This document shows, one piece after another, positions 35,022 through 44,009 of a DNA stretch of 64,000 nucleotides. The stretch covers positions 1,302,001 through 1,366,000 of the forward strand of contig NZ_JABFHO010000001.1 of NCBI RefSeq assembly GCF_013404085.1, in the 5' to 3' direction. Position numbers and translations under genes: made by a program. Every line of letters starts with the position of its first letter. Positions within the stretch are counted from its first letter, which is position 1. The stretch comes from Winogradskyella helgolandensis. Its GTDB lineage: Bacteria > Bacteroidota > Bacteroidia > Flavobacteriales > Flavobacteriaceae. A model generated the notes under the pieces. It was given only the letters and a program-made list of their open reading frames with translations, was not told the origin of the DNA and searched no databases.

Positions 35022-36260
35022 TTATTCTATTATAATTCGTTTTGAAATTTGACCTTTTTTGGTTGAAACTTTAAGCATATAAATACCAGTTTGATATGGA
35101 CTAACATCCAAGTTTAATGCTTTTGTTGTTGCTATTTTCTTTCCCAGCATGTCAAATAATTCAATAGAAGTTATGGCTTGATTATTTTTAAGAGCTATGT
35201 TTAACTCCGTAGTTACAGGGTTTGGATATACAGTAATAGAACTGTTTAAATCAAACTCGTTTGTAGAAAGTGCACTGCAATCTTCGCTAAAACCGGTTTG
35301 AGAATCGATATCTGTCCAATTTGCTGTGGAATAAGTAGCAGCATCTACCTCAATACACAATAGGTTTGCGTTATCACTAGCACCAAACTCTGAAATGCTG
35401 GTATTGTTGCCGTTTTTAAGATTTAAGCTCGTAAGTTGGTTAGCTTGACAATTTAGTACTAAGATTGCGGCATTATTGCTTAGGTCTAAGTCAATAATAT
35501 TATTTCCTTCACAGTGAAGTTCTTCTAAAAGCACATTATTATCAATATTTAAAGTTGTAAGTTGATTGTTTCTGCAACTTATTACTTCTAGTAAACTATT
35601 GTTACTGATGTCTAAGTGAGATAGTGATGAGTCATTACATTGTAAATCTGTAAGATTAAGGTTGTTACTGATATCTAAAGCCGTTACTCCCGTAAAACTG
35701 CATCCTAAAAAATACAATAATGAATTATTTGAAACATCTATAGACGCTACGTCATTATTATGAAGAGCCAGATAAGCTAGTGCTGTATTATTTGAAACAT
35801 TTAAGCTCGTTAAATTATTTGCACTACAGCTTAAATATTCTAATAACGTATTATTTGTAACGTCTAAACTCGTTAAATCATTTGCAAGAATTTTCAATGA
35901 AGTAAGTGCTGTATTGTTAGATAGGTCTATGCTTGTTATATCATTTCTATCACAATTTAAAACACTAAGTACTGTTAAGTTGCTAACATCTATACTAGAA
36001 ATATCATTGTTAACGCACCAAAGTATTTCTAAAGCTGTAAAATCTTCAATGCCTGTGAGATCTGCTATGTTTTTACTATTTATTGATAAATCCGTTATAG
36101 TATTAATATTCGCTGTAGGTACAGAGCCATCTATAGTCCCAGAATCATGTCCTAAATCAATCAAGGCCTGCTCAAAGTTAGGATCTGGAATAGCGGTTGT
36201 CTGAGATAGACATATAGCGCTAAAGCATAAGCATATGGTAAAAAGTAGTACTGTTTTCAT
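35022..36260 (-). CDS. T9SS-secreted leucine-rich-repeat protein, one module
   Basis: A 412-residue paralogue of the 683-residue neighbour. The first 41 residues differ from the neighbour's at only a few positions (MKTVLLFTICLCFSAICLSQ). A single LRR module follows (cap at about 24-58, then repeats of about 21 residues), ending in NLLCIEVDAATYSTANW and GFSEDCSALSTNEFDLN. The sorting domain (VYPNPVTTELNIALKNNQAITSIELFDMLGKKI...GIYMLKVSTKKGQISKRIIIE) is much closer to that of the six-repeat protein at 30.2 kb than to its own LRR paralogue. This suggests recombination between sorting-domain coding regions. It lies 68 bp upstream of the 683-aa gene on the same strand. Confidence 0.9.
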   Translation of the reverse strand: MKTVLLFTICLCFSAICLSQTTAIPDPNFEQALIDLGHDSGTIDGSVPTANINTITDLSINSKNIADLTGIEDFTALEILWCVNNDISSIDVSNLTVLSVLNCDRNDITSIDLSNNTALTSLKILANDLTSLDVTNNTLLEYLSCSANNLTSLNVSNNTALAYLALHNNDVASIDVSNNSLLYFLGCSFTGVTALDISNNLNLTDLQCNDSSLSHLDISNNSLLEVISCRNNQLTTLNIDNNVLLEELHCEGNNIIDLDLSNNAAILVLNCQANQLTSLNLKNGNNTSISEFGASDNANLLCIEVDAATYSTANWTDIDSQTGFSEDCSALSTNEFDLNSSITVYPNPVTTELNIALKNNQAITSIELFDMLGKKIATTKALNLDVSPYQTGIYMLKVSTKKGQISKRIIIE

Positions 36261-36443
36261 GTGTGTGTGTTTATTGTTTTTTTAAGATCACATGGTACAT
36301 CCATATAACCATTGTCTTAAGTATCAAAATTTAGTTATGGATGGTTCATAAGGTTGGTTTTAATTATTGATGGTGTAAAATTCTTAAATTATTCGAAGGT
36401 TTTTTTCATACTAATGGGTGGTTTTTTTAGAATTTGTGTTTAC

Positions 36444-36451
36444 TACCTTTG
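36444..36451 (+). promoter_or_regulatory. -7 box supporting a downstream kinase start
   Basis: TACCTTTG matches TAnnTTTG exactly, though no well-spaced TTG lies upstream. It sits inside the longer open frame that begins at ATG 36354. If used, transcription starts near 36458 and the kinase must begin downstream, at TTG 36471. Confidence 0.5.
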
Positions 36452-36470
36452 TAACCTAAGAAATAGACCA

Positions 36471-38396
36471 TTGTATAAAATTTTAAAAAGTTGTATCGTT
36501 ATTTTAGTATTCTGCAATGTTTTAGTTGCACAGGATGCGAAATTGGATAAGTATCAAGATAGTTTACAGAACATTATTAAGACTAGTTCCGTAATTAGTG
36601 AAAAGAAAGAAGCGTTGTTTTTATTGGGGGAATATATAGTGCAACGCAATCCTGATTTGGCAGAAACAACAGCGAAAAATTTAGAAACTAATTATATAAG
36701 TAAAGATGATAGTATAGGGATAAGACGTAATAATTATATTTTTGCAGCCAGCCACAGATGGCATGGGGATTATAGTACGGCTTTAGATTATTATGAAGCT
36801 ATTCACAAGTACTCAAAAAGACATAACGATTCCCTTGATATTGCCAAGAGTGCCCATTTTATAGGTTCTATTTCTATGTTTTTAGGTAAAAATGTAGTTT
36901 CCCAAAAACGTCTTATTGAAGCTGCAGAAATTTATAACCAAATAGGAAGCCCAACAGAAAAAGCTAAAATTAATAATAGCTTAGCTAGTTTTTATCTTAA
37001 TATGGATCAACTAGAAAAAGGAAAAGATCAATATTTAAAAGCGCTGAGACAGTTTGAAATTTTAAAAGATAGTTCAGGGATGGCTAGCGTCAATGCTAAT
37101 TTAGGGTTGGTGTATATCGAATTGGGTGAGTTCAAAAAAGCAGAAACGCATTTAATGACCCAAAAAGCGTTAAATGTCGTCTTTCCAACCTTAAGAGAAA
37201 TGGGGTTTCATTACGATTTTTTAGGAGTTTTAAGACAGGAAGAAGGTCGGCTAGAAGATGCCTACCAAGAACATCTTAAAGCATTTAATATTAGAAAAAA
37301 GTTGAGTAGCACCTATAATTTATGCGAGTCTAATCTAAACATGGGAGAGGTTTTAATTAAATTGAATAGATATGCTGAGGCAAAACCGTATTTAAAAGAT
37401 GTATTTAATTATGATGAACATCAGTCTTTACATCAACAACAACGGGCTTATGAACTACTAGCAGATGCTAATAAAAAAAGCGGAAATTATATCGATGCTT
37501 TAGAGAATTATGAGTCGTTTAAAATCATTAGCGATTCTATCTACTCAAAAGAGTCTTTAGAGATTATCGCTGAAAAAGAGGCACAGTACAATAAGGAAAA
37601 GAAAGATGCAGAGATTGCTCTGTTAAATAAGGAAAAGCAGCTTTTAGATAAAGAAATATCACAGTCTAAAACCATTGCAATAATAACAACGATATGGTTA
37701 TTATTGCTACTTATTTTGGCTATTGCGTTGTATAAATTATACTTAAAAATTACTCAAAAAAATCGAATTATTAATAAAGCTTTAAAAGATAGAGAGCTTT
37801 TATTGCATGAAACACATCATCGTGTTAAGAATAATTTACAAATGATATCTAGTTTACTTAATCTTCAATCCAAGTATGTAAAAGATGAACGAGTACACGA
37901 GATTTTACAAAATGGGAGAAATCGTGTGCAATCTATGGCTATATTGCATAAAAACTTATATGTTGGTGAAGATCTAAATATGGTCAATATTCAAAACTAT
38001 TTTGAAGGTTTGGCTGAAAACATCCTCAATTCTTACAATAAAACGGCAGGAGATATTAAGTTTGAGATCAAAGCAAAAAATATCATTATGGATATTGAAT
38101 CTGTAGTGCCTATTGGGTTAATTGTAAACGAATTAGTGACTAATTCTCTAAAGCATGCGTTTCCTCCAGCAACCATTGAATTGCCAGCAATAAGTTTAAT
38201 AATGGTAGAATTGGAAAGGGACCATGTGTTAACGGTTAAAGATAATGGTATAGGTATAGATGAGACCATTCAACATAAAACAGAATCTTTTGGCCAACGT
38301 TTAATAAGCTTGTTTACAAACAAGTTAAAAGCTACAGTTACTACCAATACTAGCGATGGAACTGAAATTTCTATTATATTTCCAAGAAGAAATTAG
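36471..38396 (+). CDS. TPR-containing sensor histidine kinase (HisKA_2 type)
   Basis: A protein of about 641 residues if read from TTG 36471, which gives a proper signal peptide (LYKILKSCIVILVFCNVLVAQ). The alternative ATG 36354 adds 39 unconvincing residues. Periplasmic tetratricopeptide repeats span about 60-360 (e.g. KINNSLASFYLNMDQLEKGKD, ASVNANLGLVYIELGEFKKAE). A coiled coil follows, then one membrane helix (IAIITTIWLLLLLILAIALYKLYL). The H box is ELLLHETHHRVKNNLQMISSLL, typical of the HisKA_2 family with phospho-acceptor His. The ATPase has N box VNELVTNSLKHAF and G box DNGIGID. The partner is very likely the adjacent convergent LuxR-type regulator. Confidence 0.88.
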   Translation: MYKILKSCIVILVFCNVLVAQDAKLDKYQDSLQNIIKTSSVISEKKEALFLLGEYIVQRNPDLAETTAKNLETNYISKDDSIGIRRNNYIFAASHRWHGDYSTALDYYEAIHKYSKRHNDSLDIAKSAHFIGSISMFLGKNVVSQKRLIEAAEIYNQIGSPTEKAKINNSLASFYLNMDQLEKGKDQYLKALRQFEILKDSSGMASVNANLGLVYIELGEFKKAETHLMTQKALNVVFPTLREMGFHYDFLGVLRQEEGRLEDAYQEHLKAFNIRKKLSSTYNLCESNLNMGEVLIKLNRYAEAKPYLKDVFNYDEHQSLHQQQRAYELLADANKKSGNYIDALENYESFKIISDSIYSKESLEIIAEKEAQYNKEKKDAEIALLNKEKQLLDKEISQSKTIAIITTIWLLLLLILAIALYKLYLKITQKNRIINKALKDRELLLHETHHRVKNNLQMISSLLNLQSKYVKDERVHEILQNGRNRVQSMAILHKNLYVGEDLNMVNIQNYFEGLAENILNSYNKTAGDIKFEIKAKNIIMDIESVVPIGLIVNELVTNSLKHAFPPATIELPAISLIMVELERDHVLTVKDNGIGIDETIQHKTESFGQRLISLFTNKLKATVTTNTSDGTEISIIFPRRN

Positions 38397-39007
38397 CGCA
38401 ACAATTCGTTAAGTAACGTAATTGTTTCCAACCGCGTGTGGGTATTCATTTTTTCGTAAATGTTTTTTATATGAGATTTTATGGTGTTAACACTTACAAA
38501 TTGATCTTCTGCTAATATTTGGTTCGTTTTTCCTTCATGCAAGCCTTTTAAGGTTTCAAACTCTTTTCGTGTTAAAGGCGTTTGAATTAATGAATTAATG
38601 ACTTCGCGATTTAAAGTTATAGGTAATATGAATTTTGAAAAACTATACAAGGCTATTTCAATGGTTGAATATAGTTCCTTTTCGTTAAAAGGTTTAACAA
38701 CATAACCCATTGGTAGGGTTTTTTTTGCTTGATCTAAAATTTGTTTTCCAGAGTATGATGTGAGATAAATAAAAGGTATTTTTTTAGTATTATTAATATG
38801 TTCTGCGACTTGAAAACCTTCATAATTGCCTTCTAAATTAATATCCAGCAACACTAAATCTGGTTTTAATGTGTCAATGGCTTCAATAGCATCCTTCTTA
38901 TCATATGCCACACCAACAGTTTTGTAATTAACATTAGACAGCATATTTCTAATATCTTCACAAATAATAGGATCATCTTCTACAATCAAAATTTGAATTT
39001 CAGACAT
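38393..39007 (-). CDS. LuxR-family response regulator
   Basis: A 204-residue two-component regulator. The receiver domain (about 3-122) has the acidic pair EDD (10-12), phospho-acceptor Asp in LVLLDINLEG (about 55), the conserved switch residue in IYLTSYS and Lys in YVVKPFNEKE. The C-terminal LuxR/NarL-type DNA-binding helix-turn-helix reads LTRKEFETLKGLHEGKTNQILAEDQFVSVNTIKSHIKNIYEKM. It faces the histidine kinase gene and the two stop codons overlap (TTA/TAG at 38393-38396), so the pair are convergent rather than an operon. Confidence 0.92.
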   Translation of the reverse strand: MSEIQILIVEDDPIICEDIRNMLSNVNYKTVGVAYDKKDAIEAIDTLKPDLVLLDINLEGNYEGFQVAEHINNTKKIPFIYLTSYSGKQILDQAKKTLPMGYVVKPFNEKELYSTIEIALYSFSKFILPITLNREVINSLIQTPLTRKEFETLKGLHEGKTNQILAEDQFVSVNTIKSHIKNIYEKMNTHTRLETITLLNELLR

Positions 39008-39107
39008 GAGTAGGTTTTAGTTGATACTCAAATTTACAAAAACTTATCACTTCATAGAATTTATTTAAAATACTATGTGTAATTTTCAAATCCAAAATAA
39101 AAATGAA

Positions 39108-40037
39108 ATGAACACATTTTCAATAGCCATACATGGTGGAGCAGGAACCTTAGTGAAAGGTATGATGACACCAGAACTGGAATCTAAATACAGACGTGAT
39201 TTAAAAGCAGCACTAGATAAAGGCTATGCCGTTTTAGCTGAAGGCGGATCAGCGACTGATGCTGTTGAGGTTGCTGTTCAAATTTTAGAAAATTCCCCAT
39301 TATTTAATGCAGGAAAAGGCTCTGTATTTACAGCCACCGAAACGCACGAAATGGATGCGAGTATTATGGATGGTAAAACCTTAAATGCTGGTGGTGTGAG
39401 TTTAATTACAGGAATTAAAAACCCGGTGTCTTTGGCTCGTGATGTCATGGAAAAAAGTGAACATGTGTTTTTAGCAGGAGACGGAGCCATGCAGTTTGCG
39501 AAGGAATTGGATTATAAGCTAGAAGATGCAAGCTATTTTTATGATGAATTCAGACATCAACAATGGTTAGACATTAAAGATACCGACAGTTTTCAGTTGG
39601 ATCATTCTACAAAAAAAGATTCCAAATTCGGAACCGTTGGTGCAGTGGCTTGTGACCAAGATGGTAACATTGCAGCGGCAACATCTACTGGTGGTATGAC
39701 GAATAAGAAATGGGGACGGGTAGGAGATTCCCCTATGATTGGTGCTGGGAATTATGCCAACAATAAAACTTGTGCGATCAGTTGTACTGGAAGTGGTGAG
39801 TTTTTTATACGCGGAGTGGTAGCTTACGATGTGGCTTGTTTAATGGAACATAAAGGCATGTCTGTAAAAGACGCTTCAAGTGAAGTCATCCATAAAAGAA
39901 TCCTAGACATTGGTGGTGATGGTGGCTTAATTGCTGTGGATACTCAAGGAAATATTGCGATGCCTTTTAATACGGAAGGGATGTATCGTGGACAGAAAAC
40001 TTCGGATGGGATTGACGAAGTTGCTATTTATGGTTAA
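39108..40037 (+). CDS. Isoaspartyl peptidase / type III L-asparaginase
   Basis: A 309-residue Ntn-hydrolase that self-cleaves and releases Asp from beta-aspartyl dipeptides. I chose ATG 39108 (MNTFSIAIHGGAG) rather than the in-frame ATG 39075, because family members begin just before IHGGAG. Other signatures: NAGKGSVFTATETHEMDASIMDG, SLARDVMEKSEHVFLAGDGA, and the autoprocessing site KFGTVGAVACDQDGNIAAATSTGG with Thr as nucleophile, then RVGDSPMIGAGNYA. No signal peptide is present. Its neighbours cyanophycinase and CphA suggest it hydrolyses the beta-Asp-Arg released from cyanophycin. Confidence 0.92.
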   Translation: MNTFSIAIHGGAGTLVKGMMTPELESKYRRDLKAALDKGYAVLAEGGSATDAVEVAVQILENSPLFNAGKGSVFTATETHEMDASIMDGKTLNAGGVSLITGIKNPVSLARDVMEKSEHVFLAGDGAMQFAKELDYKLEDASYFYDEFRHQQWLDIKDTDSFQLDHSTKKDSKFGTVGAVACDQDGNIAAATSTGGMTNKKWGRVGDSPMIGAGNYANNKTCAISCTGSGEFFIRGVVAYDVACLMEHKGMSVKDASSEVIHKRILDIGGDGGLIAVDTQGNIAMPFNTEGMYRGQKTSDGIDEVAIYG

Positions 40038-40118
40038 TAGTGAAGTGTTGTTAAGTTGTTTGTTGTAAAGCTGTTTTCCACTTAAACCTTTTCTCTGTAG
40101 AAATCTGTGTGATTTTCT

Positions 40119-40244
40119 CGCAAAGGCGCTAAGGCGCGAAGTGTGGTAGCTTGTTCTTGAGATCTTTCTCTCTGTTTATCACCGTGCAACCTCTGTGTTT
40201 CTTTGTATGATAATTTCACGCAAAGGCGCAAAGGCGCAAAGTGT
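40119..40244. repeat. Pair of direct repeats, CGCAAAGGCG type
   Basis: CGCAAAGGCGCTAAGGCG then CGAAGTGT (from 40119) and CGCAAAGGCGCAAAGGCG then CAAAGTGT (from 40219) lie 100 bp apart in the gap between the isoaspartyl peptidase and cyanophycinase genes. Such 'gcaaaggcgcaaag' tracts are widespread in Bacteroidota intergenic DNA in my experience. No gene is seen in this 279-bp gap. Confidence 0.75.
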
Positions 40245-40296
40245 AATTATGCGAAACGTTTTTATCAATCCGTAAGATCTAGTATATAGTCATGAG

Positions 40297-40316
40297 ATTC
40301 CTGCGTTCGCAGGAAT
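40297..40316. repeat. Perfect palindrome adjoining the cyanophycinase stop codon
   Basis: ATTCCTGCG, TT, CGCAGGAAT: a 9-bp stem with a 2-nt centre, ending at the base before the TAA of the minus-strand cyanophycinase gene. There is no T run, so it is not a canonical terminator. It may protect the mRNA end or be a REP-like element. Confidence 0.7.
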
Positions 40317-41189
40317 TTAGATGAAAGGAGCTTCAATAGGTAACACCTTTACTTTTCGAGTTTTAATATTGTATTCATCACCATTAGATAAAACATGGAT
40401 GGTAAGATTTGCCATCGTCATTGGAGTGCCTTCTTCAAGAATTTTTTCGTTGTTATGGGTTAGGGTACTTCCATCAAAAATAATAACCATTCCAGAACCA
40501 ATAACCGTACAATCGTTTCCGTTTTTAATAATCATGCCTGTATCTTCTGCCAATCCAAATCCTATTAGATTCGGGAATTTTGCCACCGCTTCACTCTGTC
40601 TTCCAAAGCGACCACGACGTATAAAATGGGTGTCTATGATTAATTCAGGAATCAAGCCTAAGCCTTTATACATATTAACAGCACCTTTAATAAAGGATTC
40701 CGAAGCACTTCCGCCTGCAATCATTTCGTTGGCCATGGCCATAGCACCTGCACTTGTGCCTGCGATAACAAAACCAGCTTCATTAACGAAGCGTTCCGCT
40801 AAAATGGTGTGGATGATAGTCCCTCCAATTTTATCGGTAATCTTAGATTGGTCACCACCAGAAAACATCACACAATCCGCATTTTTAATCAGCTGAATGG
40901 CATGTTCAGTTTCAGAATCTTCTTTAGAACGAATGTCTAAAACGTCCACATTTTTGCAGCCTAAAGTATCGAATGCGGTTAAGTAATTTTCACCAACTTC
41001 AACCGGAATACTAGAGGCTGTTGGCACCACAACAATTTGAGCATCAACACCACCAGCTTCTTTTACCACATGGTATAAAATCCCCTCATCAATAAATTCT
41101 AAGGTGTAGATTTCACTTTCTTCAATACCTTTATCTTCATTTCCTCCAATTGGTATTAGAGTTCCTTTAATCTTCTGCATAATTTTCAT
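40317..41189 (-). CDS. cphB: Cyanophycinase
   Basis: A 290-residue serine exopeptidase of family S51 that trims cyanophycin to beta-Asp-Arg dipeptides. Signatures: GTLIPIGGNEDKG (9-21), IVVVPTASS (about 52-60), CVMFSGGDQSKI (about 106-117), the nucleophile elbow FVIAGTSAGAMAMA (about 136-149) and IIDTHFIRRGRFGR (about 182-195). No signal peptide, so it acts in the cytoplasm where cyanophycin granules lie. It is divergent from cphA with 88 bp between the start codons. A perfect -7 box TATTTTTG lies at 41211-41204 in this gap. Confidence 0.94.
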   Translation of the reverse strand: MKIMQKIKGTLIPIGGNEDKGIEESEIYTLEFIDEGILYHVVKEAGGVDAQIVVVPTASSIPVEVGENYLTAFDTLGCKNVDVLDIRSKEDSETEHAIQLIKNADCVMFSGGDQSKITDKIGGTIIHTILAERFVNEAGFVIAGTSAGAMAMANEMIAGGSASESFIKGAVNMYKGLGLIPELIIDTHFIRRGRFGRQSEAVAKFPNLIGFGLAEDTGMIIKNGNDCTVIGSGMVIIFDGSTLTHNNEKILEEGTPMTMANLTIHVLSNGDEYNIKTRKVKVLPIEAPFI

Positions 41190-41277
41190 CTAAAAATATA
41201 GGGCAAAAATAAGCCAATTTTTTTAGTGAAAAATACTATATTTAGAATCTTTCAATAACTAAAACAAACCAACCAAC

Positions 41278-43920
41278 ATGAAAATACGCGAAATCAATGC
41301 GATGAGAGGACCTAATTATTGGTCTGTAAGACGACATAAATTAATAGTAATGGTTCTCGATCTCGAAGAGATGGAGGAGTTGCCTTCTAATAAAATTGAA
41401 GGATTCCCAGAACGATTAAAAGCTATGTTTCCAAGTATGTACTCACATCGTTGTTCTGAAGGTTGTGAAGGTGGATTTTTTATGCGTGTTGATGAAGGGA
41501 CTTGGATGGGTCATATTATTGAGCATATTGCTTTAGAAATCCAGACGCTTGCAGGTATGGACACAGGCTTTGGAAGAACCAGAGGTTATGGCGAGCATGG
41601 AGTTTACAGTGTGGTGTTTTCATATATGGAAGAATCCGTTGGGCGTTTTGCAGCCAAATCTGCTGTAAGAATTTGTGAAGCCTTAATTGCAGGTGAAGAC
41701 TATGATATGTCTGACGATATTCAGGAAATGCGGGAACTGCGTGAAGCCGATCGTTTAGGACCAAGTACCGGATCTATTGTTGAAGAAGCTGAAGCACGAG
41801 GAATTCCTTGGATTCGTCTTAATAAATATTCATTGTGTCAGTTGGGTTATGGAGCCAATCAAAAACGGATTCAAGCCACCGTGACTTCAGAAACAAGTAG
41901 TATTGGTGTTGAATTGGCTTGTGATAAAGAAGATACCAAGTATTTATTAGAACAAGCTGAGGTTGAAGTGCCCCGTGGAGATATTATTAGAAGAGAACGC
42001 AGTTTAGAGGAGGCTTGCCGTTATGTTGGTTACCCTTTGGTGATTAAGCCTATTGATGGTAATCATGGTCGCGGTATTACTGTAGATATTCAAAATTATG
42101 ACGATGCCTTAGCGGCTTTTCACCATGCGAAAGAGAGTTCTAAGAGTGGAGCAATCATTGTCGAAAAGTTTATTGTCGGTCAAGATTATAGATTACTAGT
42201 TATTAATAATAAGTTAGTCGCTGGAGCCATTAGAACTCCTGCCCATGTGATTGGAGATGGCACATCTACAGTTCAAGAATTAATAGATAAAGTGAATAGC
42301 GATCCACGTCGTGGTTTTGGTCATGAAAATGTATTGACAAAAATCACCACAAACGAATTAACACAGACCATTATTAAAGATGCAGGTTATACTTTAGACT
42401 CTGTTATTGCTGAAGGTGAACGTTTAATATTAAAAGACACCGCCAATTTAAGTACGGGCGGCACCGCTGAAGATATTACAGACATTATACATCCTGCAAA
42501 CGTAAGTATGGCAGAGCGTATTTCTAAAATTATTGATTTAGATATCTGTGGGATTGATATTATGACTACTGATATTTCACAGCCCTTATCCGAAACAGGA
42601 GGTGCTGTGTTAGAAGTAAATGCTGGTCCTGGATTTAGAATGCACTTGGCTCCAACTTCTGGCTTGCCAAGAAATGTAGCGGCTCCAGTGATTGATAAAT
42701 TATTTCCGAACAAAGGAGATACTGGTCGTATTCCAATTATAGCGATTACCGGAACCAACGGAAAAACAACAACGTCGAGATTAATGGCTCACATTGCCAA
42801 AATGAATGGCTATCGTGTTGGTTATACTACGAGTGATGGTGTTTATATTCAGAATCGCTTATTAATGACGGGCGATTGTACTGGTCCTGCAAGTGCAGAA
42901 TTTGTATTGAAAGATCCGACTGTGAATTTTGCGGTTTTAGAATGTGCACGAGGTGGATTACTGAGAGCTGGTTTAGGGTTTAAAAAATGTGATGTCGCTA
43001 TTGTAACCAATGTTGCAGCAGATCATTTAGGTTTAAAAGGCATTCATACCATAGAGCAATTAGCAAAAGTAAAAGGAGTCGTGCCAGAAACGGTGCTGCC
43101 AGATGGCTATGCTATTTTAAATGCAGATGATCCTTTGGTGTATGATATGCGTCGTAGTTTAGATTGTAATGTCGCGTTATTTTCAATGGATGAAAACAAT
43201 CCACATATTAAAGCTTTACAACGCTTAAATGGTATTACCGCGGTTTATGAGAATGGTTACGTAACTATTTGTAGAGGAGAATGGAAAATGCGTTTAATGA
43301 AGGCTGAAAATATTCCGTTGACTTATGGTGGAAAAGCAAAATTCATGATTCAGAATGTACTAGCTGCAGTTTTAGGAGCGCATGTACAAGGTATAAGTAT
43401 TGAAGATATGAAAGCTGGCTTGGAAACGTTTATCCCTTCGGCATCACAAACACCTGGACGCTTAAATTTATTTGAATTTAAAGACTTTACTATTTTATTA
43501 GATTATGCACATAATCCAGCAGGAATGCGAGCCTTGCAAGCGTTTACGAATGAACTTGAAGCGACTGTAAAAGTTGGTATTATTGCAGGAATTGGCGATA
43601 GACGTGTAGAAGATAATAATGAAATGGGAGCTATTGCAGCCGATATGTTTGATGAAATTATTATTAGACAAGACAAACGTTTAAGAGGTAAGACAGAGCA
43701 GGAATTAATTAAGATGCTCGATGATGGGATTAAGAAACGAGATCCTAATAAGAAGACGACTATAATTCCATCAGAAAAAGAAGCGATTAAATTTGCGGTA
43801 AAAAATGCTGTAAAAGGCTCACTTATTATTTTGTGTAGTGACGTGATTCCGGATGCTTTAGAATTGGTTAAGAAATTTAAAGAGCAAGAAGCTAATGGTG
43901 AATTGAATTATGCGGATTAA
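41278..43920 (+). CDS. cphA: Cyanophycin synthetase
   Basis: An 880-residue ATP-dependent enzyme that polymerises L-Asp and L-Arg into multi-L-arginyl-poly-L-aspartate. The N-terminal domain (about 1-160, NYWSVRRHKLIVMVLDLEEME, THIIEHIALEIQTLAG-like region) precedes the ATP-grasp domain (about 220-475, YPLVIKPIDGNHGRGITVDI, EKFIVGQDYRLLVIN, AVLEVNAGPGFRMHLAP). The Mur-ligase-like domain follows (about 490-870, P-loop IAITGTNGKTTTSRL, NVAADHLGLKGI, LLDYAHNPAGM, GIGDRRVEDN). Length is normal. Together with the neighbouring cyanophycinase and isoaspartyl peptidase this makes a full synthesis and breakdown set. A terminator follows. Confidence 0.95.
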   Translation: MKIREINAMRGPNYWSVRRHKLIVMVLDLEEMEELPSNKIEGFPERLKAMFPSMYSHRCSEGCEGGFFMRVDEGTWMGHIIEHIALEIQTLAGMDTGFGRTRGYGEHGVYSVVFSYMEESVGRFAAKSAVRICEALIAGEDYDMSDDIQEMRELREADRLGPSTGSIVEEAEARGIPWIRLNKYSLCQLGYGANQKRIQATVTSETSSIGVELACDKEDTKYLLEQAEVEVPRGDIIRRERSLEEACRYVGYPLVIKPIDGNHGRGITVDIQNYDDALAAFHHAKESSKSGAIIVEKFIVGQDYRLLVINNKLVAGAIRTPAHVIGDGTSTVQELIDKVNSDPRRGFGHENVLTKITTNELTQTIIKDAGYTLDSVIAEGERLILKDTANLSTGGTAEDITDIIHPANVSMAERISKIIDLDICGIDIMTTDISQPLSETGGAVLEVNAGPGFRMHLAPTSGLPRNVAAPVIDKLFPNKGDTGRIPIIAITGTNGKTTTSRLMAHIAKMNGYRVGYTTSDGVYIQNRLLMTGDCTGPASAEFVLKDPTVNFAVLECARGGLLRAGLGFKKCDVAIVTNVAADHLGLKGIHTIEQLAKVKGVVPETVLPDGYAILNADDPLVYDMRRSLDCNVALFSMDENNPHIKALQRLNGITAVYENGYVTICRGEWKMRLMKAENIPLTYGGKAKFMIQNVLAAVLGAHVQGISIEDMKAGLETFIPSASQTPGRLNLFEFKDFTILLDYAHNPAGMRALQAFTNELEATVKVGIIAGIGDRRVEDNNEMGAIAADMFDEIIIRQDKRLRGKTEQELIKMLDDGIKKRDPNKKTTIIPSEKEAIKFAVKNAVKGSLIILCSDVIPDALELVKKFKEQEANGELNYAD

Positions 43921-43943
43921 TACTCTAGTAATTCTATAAAACA

Positions 43944-43973
43944 AAAAGCCGAAACGTGAGTTTCGGCTTTTTT
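43944..43973 (+). terminator. Rho-independent terminator of cphA (duplicated copy 1)
   Basis: The stem AAAGCCGAAA / TTTCGGCTTT with a 6-nt loop is followed by a T run, about 25 bp after the cphA stop. An identical hairpin occurs at 44863-44893 as part of a tandem duplication. Confidence 0.92.
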
Positions 43974-44009
43974 AATATATGGTTAATAGCGGGTAATCTT
44001 TTTATTGGC

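Noticed and set aside
32902..36260. Plus-strand frames opposite the LRR genes
   Set aside because: They mirror the period of the LRR codons, have no signal peptides or domains, and lie fully inside convincing T9SS cargo genes.
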